This document shows positions 53,997 to 63,205 of a stretch of 64,000 nucleotides of DNA, piece by piece. The notes under the pieces were generated by a model. It was not told the DNA's origin. It ran no database searches and saw only the letters and a list, made by a program, of their open reading frames with translations. Source of the stretch: JAUSIF01 sp963711595 (GTDB taxonomy: Bacteria; Pseudomonadota; Alphaproteobacteria; Rhizobiales; Xanthobacteraceae); NCBI GenBank assembly GCA_963711595.1, contig CAVQER010000001.1:248001-312000 (forward strand), read 5' to 3'. Position 1 is the first letter of the stretch, and each line of letters opens with the position of its first letter. The position numbers and the translations under genes were made by a program.

Positions 53997-54626
53997 ATGA
54001 AGCTGTATTCGTTCTTCCGTTCGTCGGCTTCCTACCGCGTACGGATTGCGCTGGCACTCAAGGGCCTCAAGTACGACACCGTCTCGATCAAATTCTCCGA
54101 GAACGCGCACCGCACTGACGCCTTCCGCAAGATCAACCCGCAGCGGCGAGTCCCTGCGCTCGATCTCGGCGACGGAAATCTACTGTTTCAATCGCTTGCG
54201 ATCATAGAGTATCTCGACGAGATCCGGCCGGAGCCGCCTCTCCTGCCGAAAGATCCGCTCGAACGCGCGCGTGTCCGCGCCGTTGCTCAAATCATCAGTT
54301 GCGACATCCATCCGCTCAACAATACCGGTGTGCGGCAAGTTCTCGCCGGCAAATTCAACGCGGACGAGAAGGCGCTGCAGGAATGGACCGCGTACTGGAT
54401 CAATGAAGGCTTCACCGCCGTAGACCGGCTGCTCGAGCCCGGTCCCTACGCGTTCGGCGAAGCGGTCACGCTCGCCGACATTTGCATCGTGCCGCAGGTG
54501 TACAACGCGCGGCGCTACCAGGTGCCGCTCGACGACTTCCCCAAGATCGTGGCCGTGGAGGCCGCCGCGCGGGAGCATCCGGCCTTCCTCGTAGCCGCTC
54601 CGGACGCCCAGCCGGACGCGGCATAA
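53997..54626 (+). CDS. maiA: Maleylacetoacetate isomerase
   Basis: A 209-residue zeta-class GST. The glutathione site SSASYRVRIALALKG at the start (Ser-Ser-x-x-Tyr-Arg-Val-Arg) and NPQRRVPALD are diagnostic of maleylacetoacetate/maleylpyruvate isomerases. It would isomerise maleylacetoacetate to fumarylacetoacetate in tyrosine or homogentisate breakdown. Other pathway genes are absent. A GAGGAGG site precedes the ATG. Confidence 0.92.
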   Translation: MKLYSFFRSSASYRVRIALALKGLKYDTVSIKFSENAHRTDAFRKINPQRRVPALDLGDGNLLFQSLAIIEYLDEIRPEPPLLPKDPLERARVRAVAQIISCDIHPLNNTGVRQVLAGKFNADEKALQEWTAYWINEGFTAVDRLLEPGPYAFGEAVTLADICIVPQVYNARRYQVPLDDFPKIVAVEAAAREHPAFLVAAPDAQPDAA

Positions 54627-54728
54627 GTGACCGCTTTACAACACAAATCAGACACGTTTTGCTGGCGTTTTCGCGTCCTGAATCTCATGGAGAGTGGACC
54701 GGCCCGATGACCCCTCGCCTCGCCGGCA

Positions 54729-55898
54729 TTGCGAGTTCTCGCCGCCGCGTCACTTGCGGTGCTTTTGGGCACTGCCGGCGCGCAGCTGTTGCCGCCGCAA
54801 AGCGCGCCCGGCGGGCCGCCGCCCGGCGTACAGGGTCCGCGGCCGATGTATGGACCGACCGACCGCGCAGCCTGCGTCCGGCTCGAGAGTGCGCTCGCGC
54901 AGCTCGACGCTCCCGCCGCGACACCCGGTACCGATCCGGAGCAGACGCGGCGCTACGAGGAAGCAATCACCCGGCAACGCTTCGAACTCGACCAGACGAT
55001 CATGCAAGGGCGCCGGCTAGGTTGCGATAGCGGGAACAGCTTCTTCATCTTCGGACCGCAGCGCCCGCCGCAATGCGACCGCCTCAATGATCAGATCGGA
55101 CGCATGCGCTCCAATCTCGATCGCATGACCTCCGAGCTCGGCACGCTGCGCGGCGGCGGCAGCGATCTCAATCGCGACCTGCAGCGCCGGCAGCTGGTCA
55201 ATCAGCTCGCTCAGAACAATTGCGGTCCGCAATACCGGCAGGCCGCGACGCCACCACCGCAACGCCAGCGTGGTCTGCTTGAGACGCTTTTCGGCGGCGG
55301 CGGATGGCGAGAAGAGAGCACGGTCGAAGCGAGTCCGCTCGATCTCCCCGGCGGAGGCAACACCTTCCGCACTCTTTGCGTACGTACCTGCGACGGCTTT
55401 TTCTTCCCGATCAGTTTTGCGACCGTTCCCGGGCGCTTCGGCGAAGACGAGCAGACCTGCAAGCGCTTATGCCCGGCCGCGGAGACAATGCTCTTCGCGC
55501 ATCGCAACCCCGGGGAAGAAGTCGACCAGGCGGTGTCAATCAGCGGCACGGCCTACACGCAGATGCCAAACGCCTTCAAGTATCGCCAGGCGTTCAACTC
55601 ATCGTGTTCGTGCCGCGCCTCCGGTCAGAGTTGGGCGGAAGCGCTCGGCGTCACGCGCGACGAGACGTTTCAGCAGGGCGACATCCTCGTCACCGAGCAA
55701 CGCGCGAAGCAGATGTCACAGCCGCGGCCGATCGCCGGTCAGGTGAAGGGCAAGGGTCAGTCGAACGCCACCACGCTTCCGGCTGAGCAACCGCAACCGC
55801 CGCAGCAGCCGGTCGCGAAGGAAGAGCCGCCGCCGGCAACCGTCCCCGGCGATCGCCGCGTACGCACGGTAGGCCCGCAGTTCTATCCGGTTCGCTGA
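54729..55898 (+). CDS. DUF2865 domain-containing exported protein, possible +1 shift near start
   Basis: A 389-residue alanine/glutamine-rich exported protein. The DUF2865 core, around residues 215-305, contains TLCVRTCDGFFFPISF, CKRLCPAAE and SSCSCRASGQ, a conserved Cys set, followed by a proline-rich tail. The frame opens only with a TTG at 54729 inside the leader. An ATG at 54707 in the neighbouring frame would give a full signal peptide if one base is removed, the same +1 pattern seen in four other genes. Function unknown. Confidence 0.82.
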   Translation: MRVLAAASLAVLLGTAGAQLLPPQSAPGGPPPGVQGPRPMYGPTDRAACVRLESALAQLDAPAATPGTDPEQTRRYEEAITRQRFELDQTIMQGRRLGCDSGNSFFIFGPQRPPQCDRLNDQIGRMRSNLDRMTSELGTLRGGGSDLNRDLQRRQLVNQLAQNNCGPQYRQAATPPPQRQRGLLETLFGGGGWREESTVEASPLDLPGGGNTFRTLCVRTCDGFFFPISFATVPGRFGEDEQTCKRLCPAAETMLFAHRNPGEEVDQAVSISGTAYTQMPNAFKYRQAFNSSCSCRASGQSWAEALGVTRDETFQQGDILVTEQRAKQMSQPRPIAGQVKGKGQSNATTLPAEQPQPPQQPVAKEEPPPATVPGDRRVRTVGPQFYPVR

Positions 55899-55908
55899 AT
55901 CTGATCGT

Positions 55909-55995
55909 CGTCATGCCCGCGCCTGTCGCGGGCATCCACGCCTTTGCGCCCAGAGAAGAAAGACGTGGATGGCCGGGACAAGCCCGGCCATGACG
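55909..55995. repeat. Double-hairpin repeat element, copy 2
   Basis: An 87-base unit with the same plan as the copy at 45972-46059: left arm TGCCCGCG-CCTGT-CGCGGGCA, right arm TGGCCGGG-ACAAG-CCCGGCCA, and outer ends CGTCATG/CATGACG pairing over the whole unit. It lies between the convergent DUF2865 and nadE genes, where it may act as a transcript end. Confidence 0.75.
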
Positions 55996-56023
55996 CCTGC
56001 GTTTCTAATCCGTGTCGAAAGCT

Positions 56024-57763
56024 TCAGAAATCGACAGCTTCGTTCTTCGCCGGAACGGCGCCCTTCGCGAGCGTGGCATCGGGTGCGGCGGGCTTGGTTC
56101 CCGGATCGCGGAAACGGTTGGTGATCGGATAGCGCCGGTCGCGCCCAAAATTCCTCAGTGTCACCTTCACGCCGGGCGCCGCCTGACGCCGCTTGTACTC
56201 GGCGACGTGCAGCATCCTTTCCACGCGCTTCACGGTTTCCGCGTCGAAGCCGGCGGCCGTGATCTCGTGGACACTTTCTTCGCGCTCGACGAGACGCTCG
56301 AGAATTTGATCGAGCGTATCGTAGGGCGGCAACGTGTCCTGATCCTTCTGGTTCTCCTTCAGCTCCGCGGTCGGTGCCTTCGTCAGGATCCGCTCCGGCA
56401 GCACCGTGCCGTCGGAGCCAAGCGCATCGATCGGCTTCCAACGATTGCGCAGCCGGCTCAGCCGATAGACGTCGGTCTTGTACAGATCCTTCACCGGATT
56501 GAAGCCGCCGTTCATGTCGCCGTAGAGCGTGGCATAACCCACCGACATCTCCGACTTGTTCCCCGTCGTAAGCACGAGGGACCCGAACTTGTTGGAGACG
56601 GACATCAGGATGACGCCGCGCACGCGCGACTGGATGTTCTCCTCGGTCGTATCGCGCGGCATGCCCTTGAACAGATCGGCAAGGCTTTTCTCCAGACCCT
56701 CGACGGCAGGCCCGATCGGGACGGTGTCGTACTTCACGCCGAGTGCTTTCGCGACCCGCTCGGCGTCCTCGAGCGAGTCCTTCGAGGTGTATTTGTAGGG
56801 TAGCATCAAGCAGTGCACACGCTTGGGGCCGAGCGCGTCTACCGCCATCGTCGCGGTCAATGCGGAATCAATGCCGCCTGACAGACCCATCACGACGCCG
56901 GGGAATCCGTTCTTGTCGACGTAATCGCGCAGACCGAGAACGCAGGCGGCGTAATCCGCCTCGTCACCCTCGATGACGGAAACCTTCGGACCATCGTGGC
57001 AGCGCCAGGTCCCCTTCTCGCGACGCCAATGCGTCACCTGCACCGTCTCGAGGAAGGAGACGAGGTGGAACGCGAGCGTGCGGTCGGCATGCAACGCAAA
57101 CGACGCGCCATCAAATACAAGCTCATCCTGCCCGCCCATCTGGTTGGCATAGATGAGCGGCAGCCCGGTTTCCGTCACGCGCGCCACGGAAAGGTTGAGA
57201 CGGACTTCTTCCTTACTGTGGTGATAGGGCGAACCGTTCGAGACAATCAGAATTTCCGCGCCGGTTTCGGCGAGGCACTCCGCTACGTCCGGGGTCCAGA
57301 TGTCCTCGCAGATCGGCGCACCGATGCGGACGCCCTTGAAGTCGACCGGTCCCGGCATCGGTCCGACCGCAAACACGCGTTTCTCGTCGAACACACCATA
57401 GTTCGGCAGGTCGACCTTGAAGCGAACGGCGGCAATACGGCCGCCTGTGAGCAAGCAAACCGCGTTGTACAACCTGCCCTCTTCTAGCCAGGGCGTTCCA
57501 ATCAGGAGAGCCGGACCACCGTCGGACGTTTCGCGCGCGAGCTGTTCGATCGCGCTGCGGCAGGCGGATTGAAACGCCGGCTTCAGAACGAGGTCTTCGG
57601 GCGGGTATCCGGCAATGAAAAGCTCGGGATAAACGACGAGATCTGCGCCGGCGGCCGCAGCCTCGCGGCGCGCTCGGCGCGCCTTCTCGGCATTGCCCGT
57701 CACATCGCCGACAACCGGATTGAGCTGGGCAACGGCAATCGCGAGTTTATCGGTCGCACTCAT
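56024..57763 (-). CDS. nadE: Glutamine-dependent NAD+ synthetase
   Basis: A 579-residue two-domain enzyme. The N-terminal nitrilase-type glutaminase shows VVYPELF (catalytic Glu), RFKVDLPNYGVFDEKR (Lys) and GAPICEDIW (Cys). The C-terminal ATP-pyrophosphatase has the P-loop GLSGGIDSAL and TTGNKSEMSVGYATLYGD. It amidates deamido-NAD to NAD using glutamine-derived ammonia. Length normal. Convergent with DUF2865. Confidence 0.95.
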   Translation of the reverse strand: MSATDKLAIAVAQLNPVVGDVTGNAEKARRARREAAAAGADLVVYPELFIAGYPPEDLVLKPAFQSACRSAIEQLARETSDGGPALLIGTPWLEEGRLYNAVCLLTGGRIAAVRFKVDLPNYGVFDEKRVFAVGPMPGPVDFKGVRIGAPICEDIWTPDVAECLAETGAEILIVSNGSPYHHSKEEVRLNLSVARVTETGLPLIYANQMGGQDELVFDGASFALHADRTLAFHLVSFLETVQVTHWRREKGTWRCHDGPKVSVIEGDEADYAACVLGLRDYVDKNGFPGVVMGLSGGIDSALTATMAVDALGPKRVHCLMLPYKYTSKDSLEDAERVAKALGVKYDTVPIGPAVEGLEKSLADLFKGMPRDTTEENIQSRVRGVILMSVSNKFGSLVLTTGNKSEMSVGYATLYGDMNGGFNPVKDLYKTDVYRLSRLRNRWKPIDALGSDGTVLPERILTKAPTAELKENQKDQDTLPPYDTLDQILERLVEREESVHEITAAGFDAETVKRVERMLHVAEYKRRQAAPGVKVTLRNFGRDRRYPITNRFRDPGTKPAAPDATLAKGAVPAKNEAVDF

Positions 57764-57845
57764 GCAGACGGTCTACCGCCACATCGAAACAGCCGCAACG
57801 ACGGCAGCCGGCGTCAGTCAAGCCGTCCGGGAATAGCTGCCATGA

Positions 57846-59235
57846 TCAAAGACCGGCAGCCGCCGGCAGCGGACGCGCCTGCACGGCCTTTTCCTTCTTG
57901 ACCAGATCGGCGACGAGGAATGCGAGTTCGATCGCCTGCTCGGCGTTGAGGCGCGGATCGCAAACCGTGTGGTAACGATCGTTGAGGTCGGTCTCGCTGA
58001 TCGCGCGCGCGCCGCCAGTGCACTCGGTCACCGCCTGACCGGTCATCTCCAGATGGATACCGCCGGCGTGCGTGCCCTCTGCCGCATGCACGTCGAAGAA
58101 CTCTTTCACCTCCTGCACGATCTGCTCGAAGCGCCGGGTCTTGTAACCATTCGCGGTTACCGTGTTGCCGTGCATCGGGTCGCAGGCCCAAACCACCGGA
58201 CGTGCCGCGCGGCGTACCGTGTCGATCAACGCTGGCAGATGCTCGCCGACCTTGCCCGCGCCGAAGCGGCAAATGAGGGTCATGCGACCCGGATCGCGCT
58301 CAGGATCGAGGATATCGAGGAGCTTCAACAGGCCATCGGGCTTAAGCGACGGACCGACCTTGAGCGCGATCGGATTCTTCACGCCGCGCGCGAACTCGAC
58401 ATGGGCGTGATCGGGCTGCCGCGTTCGGTCACCGATCCAGATCATGTGGCCCGATGTGTCGTACCAGTCGCCGCTCGTCGAATTCGACGCGCGTCATCGC
58501 CTGCTCATAACCCAACAGCAGTGCCTCGTGGCTCGTGTAGAAGTCCGTCGTGCGCATCTCGGGGTGCGACTCGGGATCGATACCGCACGCGCGCATGAAG
58601 TCGAGCGCCTCGGTGATGCGGCGCGCGAGCGCCTCGTACCGGGCGGACTGCGGGCTCTCCTTCACGAACCCAAGCATCCATTGGTGCGCGTTCGAAAGAT
58701 TTGCGTAGCCACCGGTCGCAAACGCGCGCAAGAGATTGAGCGTTGCCGCAGACTGGCGAAATGCCTCGATCATCCGCCGGGGATCGGGCCGCCGCGCTTC
58801 CGGCGTGAAGGCAATGTCGTTGACGATGTCGCCGCGATAGGCCGGCAGCTCGACGCCGCCCTGCTTCTCGGTCGGTGCCGAACGCGGCTTCGCGAACTGG
58901 CCGGCGATACGCCCGATCTTCACCACCGGCGAAGCGCCAGCAAAGGTAAGGACGACCGCCATCTGGAGGAAGACCCGAAAAAAATCGCGGATATTGTTGG
59001 CAGAATGCTCGGCGAAGCTCTCGGCGCAATCGCCGCCCTGGAGCACGAACGTTTCGCCGGCGGCCGCGCGGGCGAGCGCACGCTTTAGCGCCCGCGCTTC
59101 GCCTGCAAAAACCAGCGGCGGGAAGCTCGCGAGCTGAGCCTCTACTTCGGCCAGCGATTTCTGATCCGGATATTCAGGCACCTGCACGATCGGCTTCGAT
59201 CGCCAGGAATCCGGACTCCAACGTTCGGGCATCAC
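57846..59235 (-). CDS. Class II DAHP synthase, frameshifted as read
   Basis: Two frames join into a 462-residue class II 3-deoxy-7-phosphoheptulonate synthase, which condenses phosphoenolpyruvate and erythrose 4-phosphate at the entry to the shikimate pathway. Frame 1 (from 59235) has VLQGGDCAESF and KIGRIAGQFAKPRS; frame 2 has GHMIWIGDRTRQ, VWACDPMHGNT and GIHLEMTGQAVTEC. The break is near 58473: one extra base turns the expected TRVxxxxGDWYDTSGH into a read-through. Conserved sequence continues on both sides, favouring sequence error. Often labelled aroG or aroF. Confidence 0.92.
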
Positions 59236-59320
59236 GCACTCCAGAAAATCCGGGGAGACGCCCCCGAACGCGGCGGGTTATACACGAGCCGCAAGGCGAG
59301 GCGATACCGGATTGTAGGCC

Positions 59321-60202
59321 ATGGAACAGGCGCAGGATACGACGGCGACGGGTAAGCAATCCGAACTGCGGATCGCCGCGCGCGATGGTTACCAACTTGC
59401 GGCCACCCGGCGCGCGGCCGGCGAACCGTGTGCGACGGCTTTGATCGCGTCCGCGACAGCCGTGCCGCGCGGATTCTATGGACGCTTCGCCGCCTATCTC
59501 ACCGAGCGCGGATTCGACACGCTTACGTTTGACTGCCGCGGTATCGGCGGTTCGCGACCCGAGTCCTTGCGGGGCTTTCCGGGCCGCATGCGTGACTGGG
59601 CCTCGCTCGACGTCGCACCGGTCGTGGACTTCGCCGCCTCGCTCAATCCGGGGAAACCGCTCGTCTATGTGGGTCACTCGTTCGGCGGTCAGGCGCTCGG
59701 CCTCCTTCCGAACAGCAACAAGGTAAGCCGCGCGTTGCTCGTCGCCTCGCAAGTCGGCTACTGGCGATACGTCGTGCCGGCGACGGAACGCTACCGAGTC
59801 TACATCCTGCTGCGTTTCGTCGGGCCGCTGATCGTGCGAACGCTCGGTTATCTTCCGGGCGGCATTGGCCTCGGCGATGGGCTGCCGCGCGACGCGTTTC
59901 TGGAATGGGCGGGCTGGTGCCTCAAACCCAACTATCTTTTCGACGATCCGACGCTTGAGACGCTCGCAAACTACCCGCGTTATTCCGGCGCGATGCGCGC
60001 CATCGGGATGGCCGACGATCCGTGGGCTACGCCGCCGGCGATTGCGCGGCTTCTACAGGGCTATACGGGTACGAAGCCGGAGCAGGTGACGCTGGAACCC
60101 CGCAGCGTCGGTCTCTCAAAAATCGGGCACTTCGGCTATTTCCGCCAGGATGCTCGCGCCGCTTGGCAAGACGCGGCGGACTGGTTGGGCGCCGCGCAGT
60201 AG
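59321..60202 (+). CDS. Alpha/beta hydrolase (COG4757-like)
   Basis: A 293-residue cytoplasmic alpha/beta hydrolase. The oxyanion segment ALIASATAVPRGFYGRFA, the DCRGIGGSRP loop and the nucleophile motif YVGHSFGGQALG are clear, with a late His in KIGHFGYFR. Substrate unknown. It ends 3 bases from the convergent marR gene. Confidence 0.88.
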   Translation: MEQAQDTTATGKQSELRIAARDGYQLAATRRAAGEPCATALIASATAVPRGFYGRFAAYLTERGFDTLTFDCRGIGGSRPESLRGFPGRMRDWASLDVAPVVDFAASLNPGKPLVYVGHSFGGQALGLLPNSNKVSRALLVASQVGYWRYVVPATERYRVYILLRFVGPLIVRTLGYLPGGIGLGDGLPRDAFLEWAGWCLKPNYLFDDPTLETLANYPRYSGAMRAIGMADDPWATPPAIARLLQGYTGTKPEQVTLEPRSVGLSKIGHFGYFRQDARAAWQDAADWLGAAQ

Positions 60203-60205
60203 CCT

Positions 60206-60658
60206 CTAGTTCTTGTTCGCGGCCAGATTGTCGAAGGCCTGACGCAATACGCGCTTCATCGCCGCCATGTCTGCCGACGATGTCCCTTTCGACGCAAGCC
60301 GTTCGAGCTCAAGCGCGACGGGAATCAATCGGTTCACCAGGTTCTGTCCCCTCGCCGACAACTGGACGACCACTTCGCGACTGCTAGTCCGCGACCGGCT
60401 TCGCGTTACGAGACCCATTTTCATGAGCCTGGTCACCAGACGCGATACCGTCGACTTCTCAATGCTGGTCATGGCGGCCAGATCGATCTGACGCTTGCCC
60501 GCGCTGTTTGAGAGAGCGACCAGCCCCCGCCACATGTCGATCGTCAGGTCATGACGAGCGAGCGCCTCGCTGGTGAAGCGCGCAACGAGGGCTGCACCAA
60601 CCCGATTCACAAGATACGGCAGGTAGCCATCGAGTTTCAGCGCCGGAGGACGTGCCAT
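60206..60658 (-). CDS. MarR family transcriptional regulator
   Basis: A 150-residue winged-helix regulator: RQIDLAAMTSIEKSTVSRLVTRLMKMGLVTR forms helix-turn-helix and recognition helix, followed by the wing SRTSSREVVVQLSARGQ. The ATG at 60658 is the normal MarR start. Divergent from the flavin monooxygenase gene at 60801, with palindromic sites between, so it probably represses that gene and itself until a ligand is bound. Confidence 0.92.
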   Translation of the reverse strand: MARPPALKLDGYLPYLVNRVGAALVARFTSEALARHDLTIDMWRGLVALSNSAGKRQIDLAAMTSIEKSTVSRLVTRLMKMGLVTRSRSRTSSREVVVQLSARGQNLVNRLIPVALELERLASKGTSSADMAAMKRVLRQAFDNLAANKN

Positions 60659-60732
60659 CGAACTTCCGTATGTATGGGGCCGACTCGCGCGCGAGTAGCG
60701 CGCATTGGCCAACCAAACCCTAGCGCATTGAC

Positions 60733-60763
60733 AAATGCATTTGCAACTGATGCACTTGCATCA
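60733..60763. promoter_or_regulatory. Candidate MarR operators in the divergent promoter
   Basis: Two dyads lie in the 142-base gap between marR and the monooxygenase gene: AAATGCATTT (60733-60742, perfect) and TGATGCA-CT-TGCATCA (60748-60763, perfect arms). Both carry a shared ATGCA core with 15 bases between centres. A -35-like TTGACA begins at 60728, overlapping the first dyad. Repressor binding here would block transcription. Confidence 0.65.
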
Positions 60764-60800
60764 ATTACCGCACTAATAAGTACGCTGCGGGAGAAGCGCC

Positions 60801-61874
60801 ATGGAATTCGGATACTTCACACTGAGCGACAATCACTACGAGAACAATACGCGCTCGCCGAACCAGTTCGTCGCGGACATCACGTCCGAAGCGCTCTATG
60901 CCGACGAACTCGGCATGCATTCCGCGTGGATCGGAGAGCACCATTTCAATTCGCTCGGCGTCCTCTCCTCCCCCGATCTGGTGCTCGCCTATATCGCCGC
61001 GCGCACAAAGCACATCCGGCTCGCGCCGGCAGTGACGGTGCTGCCGTTGCACCATCCCATTCGGGTCGCCGAACAATGGGCGACGCTCGACCTGCTCTCC
61101 AACGGGCGCGTCGATTTCGCTGCGGGCCGGGGCTACGACCGCCGCGAGTACGAGCCGTTCAACGTTTCGTTCGACGATAACCAGGGAATCTTCGAGGAGG
61201 GCCTTGAAGTCGTGCGGCGCCTATGGGAGGCGGACGACCGCATCTCCCATCACGGCAAGCACTACTCGTTCGAGAACGTCCGCATCACGCCGAAGCCGGT
61301 GCAGCGGCCGATCCCGACCTACGTCGCATCGTTCTCGAAGCTCTCGATCGAACTCGCCGCACGGCTCGGATGCAATCTGATCGTCGCGCCATTCGCGGCG
61401 GCCATGAGCTTTGGCGGGCTGAAGCAGGTCGTCGACCTCTACAACGAGACCTGCGTGAAGCATGGAAGCAAGCCAGGGCGCGTGATGTGCAGCTACTTCA
61501 CGCATTTCGCCGACAATGCGTCTCAGGAGCAGGCGCAGCGTGCGCGGCAGGTGCGTTACTACAAGGAATGCGTGATCCCCGCTTTCCCAAGCGATCCGAA
61601 GACGGCCCCACCCAGCTATCGGTATTTCATCGGGATGGTCGAGCGACTGCAGAATGTGAAGCCTGAGGATCTAACCGAAAACTCGGTACTGCTGGGCTCG
61701 TCGGCGCGGATCACCGAGACGCTGAAGAAGGCCGAAGCCGCCGGGATCAGCGAGGTGATCCTTTATGTGAATGTCGGGCTGAAGCCGCACCAGCAGGTCA
61801 AGGACGAGATGGCGCGCTTCATGAGCGAAGTGGCGCCCGCGTTCGAGGGAGCGCACAAGCGCCGGGCGGCCTAG
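60801..61874 (+). CDS. LLM class flavin-dependent oxidoreductase
   Basis: A 357-residue luciferase-family protein: MEFGYFTLSDNHYENNTRS, HSAWIGEHHFNSLGVLSSP, TVLPLHHPIRVAEQWATLD and GRVDFAAGRGYDRREYEPF. It would oxygenate an unknown substrate with FMNH2 supplied by a reductase. Probably controlled by the divergent MarR regulator. Its stop overlaps the stop of the convergent oxidase by 4 bases. Confidence 0.92.
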   Translation: MEFGYFTLSDNHYENNTRSPNQFVADITSEALYADELGMHSAWIGEHHFNSLGVLSSPDLVLAYIAARTKHIRLAPAVTVLPLHHPIRVAEQWATLDLLSNGRVDFAAGRGYDRREYEPFNVSFDDNQGIFEEGLEVVRRLWEADDRISHHGKHYSFENVRITPKPVQRPIPTYVASFSKLSIELAARLGCNLIVAPFAAAMSFGGLKQVVDLYNETCVKHGSKPGRVMCSYFTHFADNASQEQAQRARQVRYYKECVIPAFPSDPKTAPPSYRYFIGMVERLQNVKPEDLTENSVLLGSSARITETLKKAEAAGISEVILYVNVGLKPHQQVKDEMARFMSEVAPAFEGAHKRRAA

Positions 61875-63205
61875 GCGAGGATTTTCAGGACCTGTTTGGC
61901 GGTCATCGCGCCGCTCAATGATGCGCCGCCGCAGGTCTGCGCGAATTCTCCCGCGAGAGCCTCGCCGGCGAAAAACAGGCGGTCGGCCACCGGCCGACCC
62001 AAGTCCTGGCGAGCATGCGTATGACCGGGCCGCGCCGCCGAATAGGCGCCCCTAACCCATGGATTGCGTCCCCAGCGGGTAATTTCACCCTTGATGACAT
62101 GCTTGCCTGCGTCGGCGCCGAACATCCGTTTCAAAGCGCCGGTTGCGAAATCAACGGCGATGTCACGTCCAGCAGTGCTCATCTCCCAGCCGAATCCGCC
62201 GCCGACAAATCCAATCATCATGTTCGAGTCGAACGGAAACGCGAGGAAGTAGATGTCCTGGTTGCTCTGCTGCTCGCAAAGAATGTCCTCGAACGGCTCC
62301 AGGCCGAACCGTTCGCCGTCCAGCAGCAGCGGAACCTTGGCGAGCATCGCCATGGGCACATTGGCGATCGCGTCCGTTTTCCATGGGGGGAGCGCCGGAT
62401 CAAACCTGATCGCGTCTGCCCGCAAAACTCCGGTCGATGCGGTAATGATGCAGGCGCGTGCCGATATATTGCCTTTCGGGGTTTCCAGCACGACGCCGGG
62501 GCCGTCGTAGCGGATGCGCGTCACCGGCGTCGAAAGTGAAACGGGCACGCCCTCGCCGAACCGCCTGACCAGCGTACCGAAGCCTTCGCGAAGCAGATAG
62601 TTCGGCTCGAGCTCCGCCTGATCGTTGTAGTCGCGGATCGCGAGTTCGGCGAAGTCGACGGCCATATCCATCGGTCCCATGAACGTGGCTGTCACCTGCT
62701 CCTCCGGCGTGCGGATCGAGCGCACCGACGACACCGCCCCATCGCGCCGGCGTGCAGCTGCTTCGTTCGCGCGGACGATCTCTTCGCGAATTTGCCCGAC
62801 GCGGCGCATTTCTGCTTCCGAGAAGCGGCGCGCGCCGTAGTAGACGCGGTCCAGTCCGTCGTCATGCCGGGCCAGATCGAATTTCCATTGCTGCGCGAGC
62901 GGGTAGTATGGATTGCGGTCGGCCGAGTGAATCCACGCACAGCCCCAGTCGAAGGGCGTCCCGAACGTCTGGCTCTCGGTGAAAGCGCGGCCCCCGATGC
63001 GATCCATCGCCTCGAGGACGATCACGCTCCTCCCCGTAGACGCGAGCTGACGCGCCGCCGAAAGCCCTGCAGAGCCGGCGCCGACTATCGCAACGTCAGG
63101 GTTGGTGGGCAGTCCCTGTGCCAGCAGGCTCCGCGAAAACGCCGGCAGCAGCGAGACGCCGGCAAGCCCGGAAACAACATCGCGGCGCGTCGGGCGGGCG
63201 CTCAA
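61871..63205 (-). CDS. Flavin monoamine oxidase-like protein with Tat leader
   Basis: A 444-residue FAD oxidoreductase. A twin-arginine leader (TRRDVVSGLAGVSLLPAF) precedes the dinucleotide motif DVAIVGAGSAGLSAARQLA and VLEAMDRIGGRAFTE; the C-terminal GEALAGEFAQTCGGASLSG region closes the FAD site. Family members oxidise amines to aldehydes, ammonia and hydrogen peroxide; the substrate here is unknown. It begins with TTG overlapping the glutathione reductase stop (TTGA), so it is co-translated with that gene. Confidence 0.87.
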   Translation of the reverse strand: MSARPTRRDVVSGLAGVSLLPAFSRSLLAQGLPTNPDVAIVGAGSAGLSAARQLASTGRSVIVLEAMDRIGGRAFTESQTFGTPFDWGCAWIHSADRNPYYPLAQQWKFDLARHDDGLDRVYYGARRFSEAEMRRVGQIREEIVRANEAAARRRDGAVSSVRSIRTPEEQVTATFMGPMDMAVDFAELAIRDYNDQAELEPNYLLREGFGTLVRRFGEGVPVSLSTPVTRIRYDGPGVVLETPKGNISARACIITASTGVLRADAIRFDPALPPWKTDAIANVPMAMLAKVPLLLDGERFGLEPFEDILCEQQSNQDIYFLAFPFDSNMMIGFVGGGFGWEMSTAGRDIAVDFATGALKRMFGADAGKHVIKGEITRWGRNPWVRGAYSAARPGHTHARQDLGRPVADRLFFAGEALAGEFAQTCGGASLSGAMTAKQVLKILA

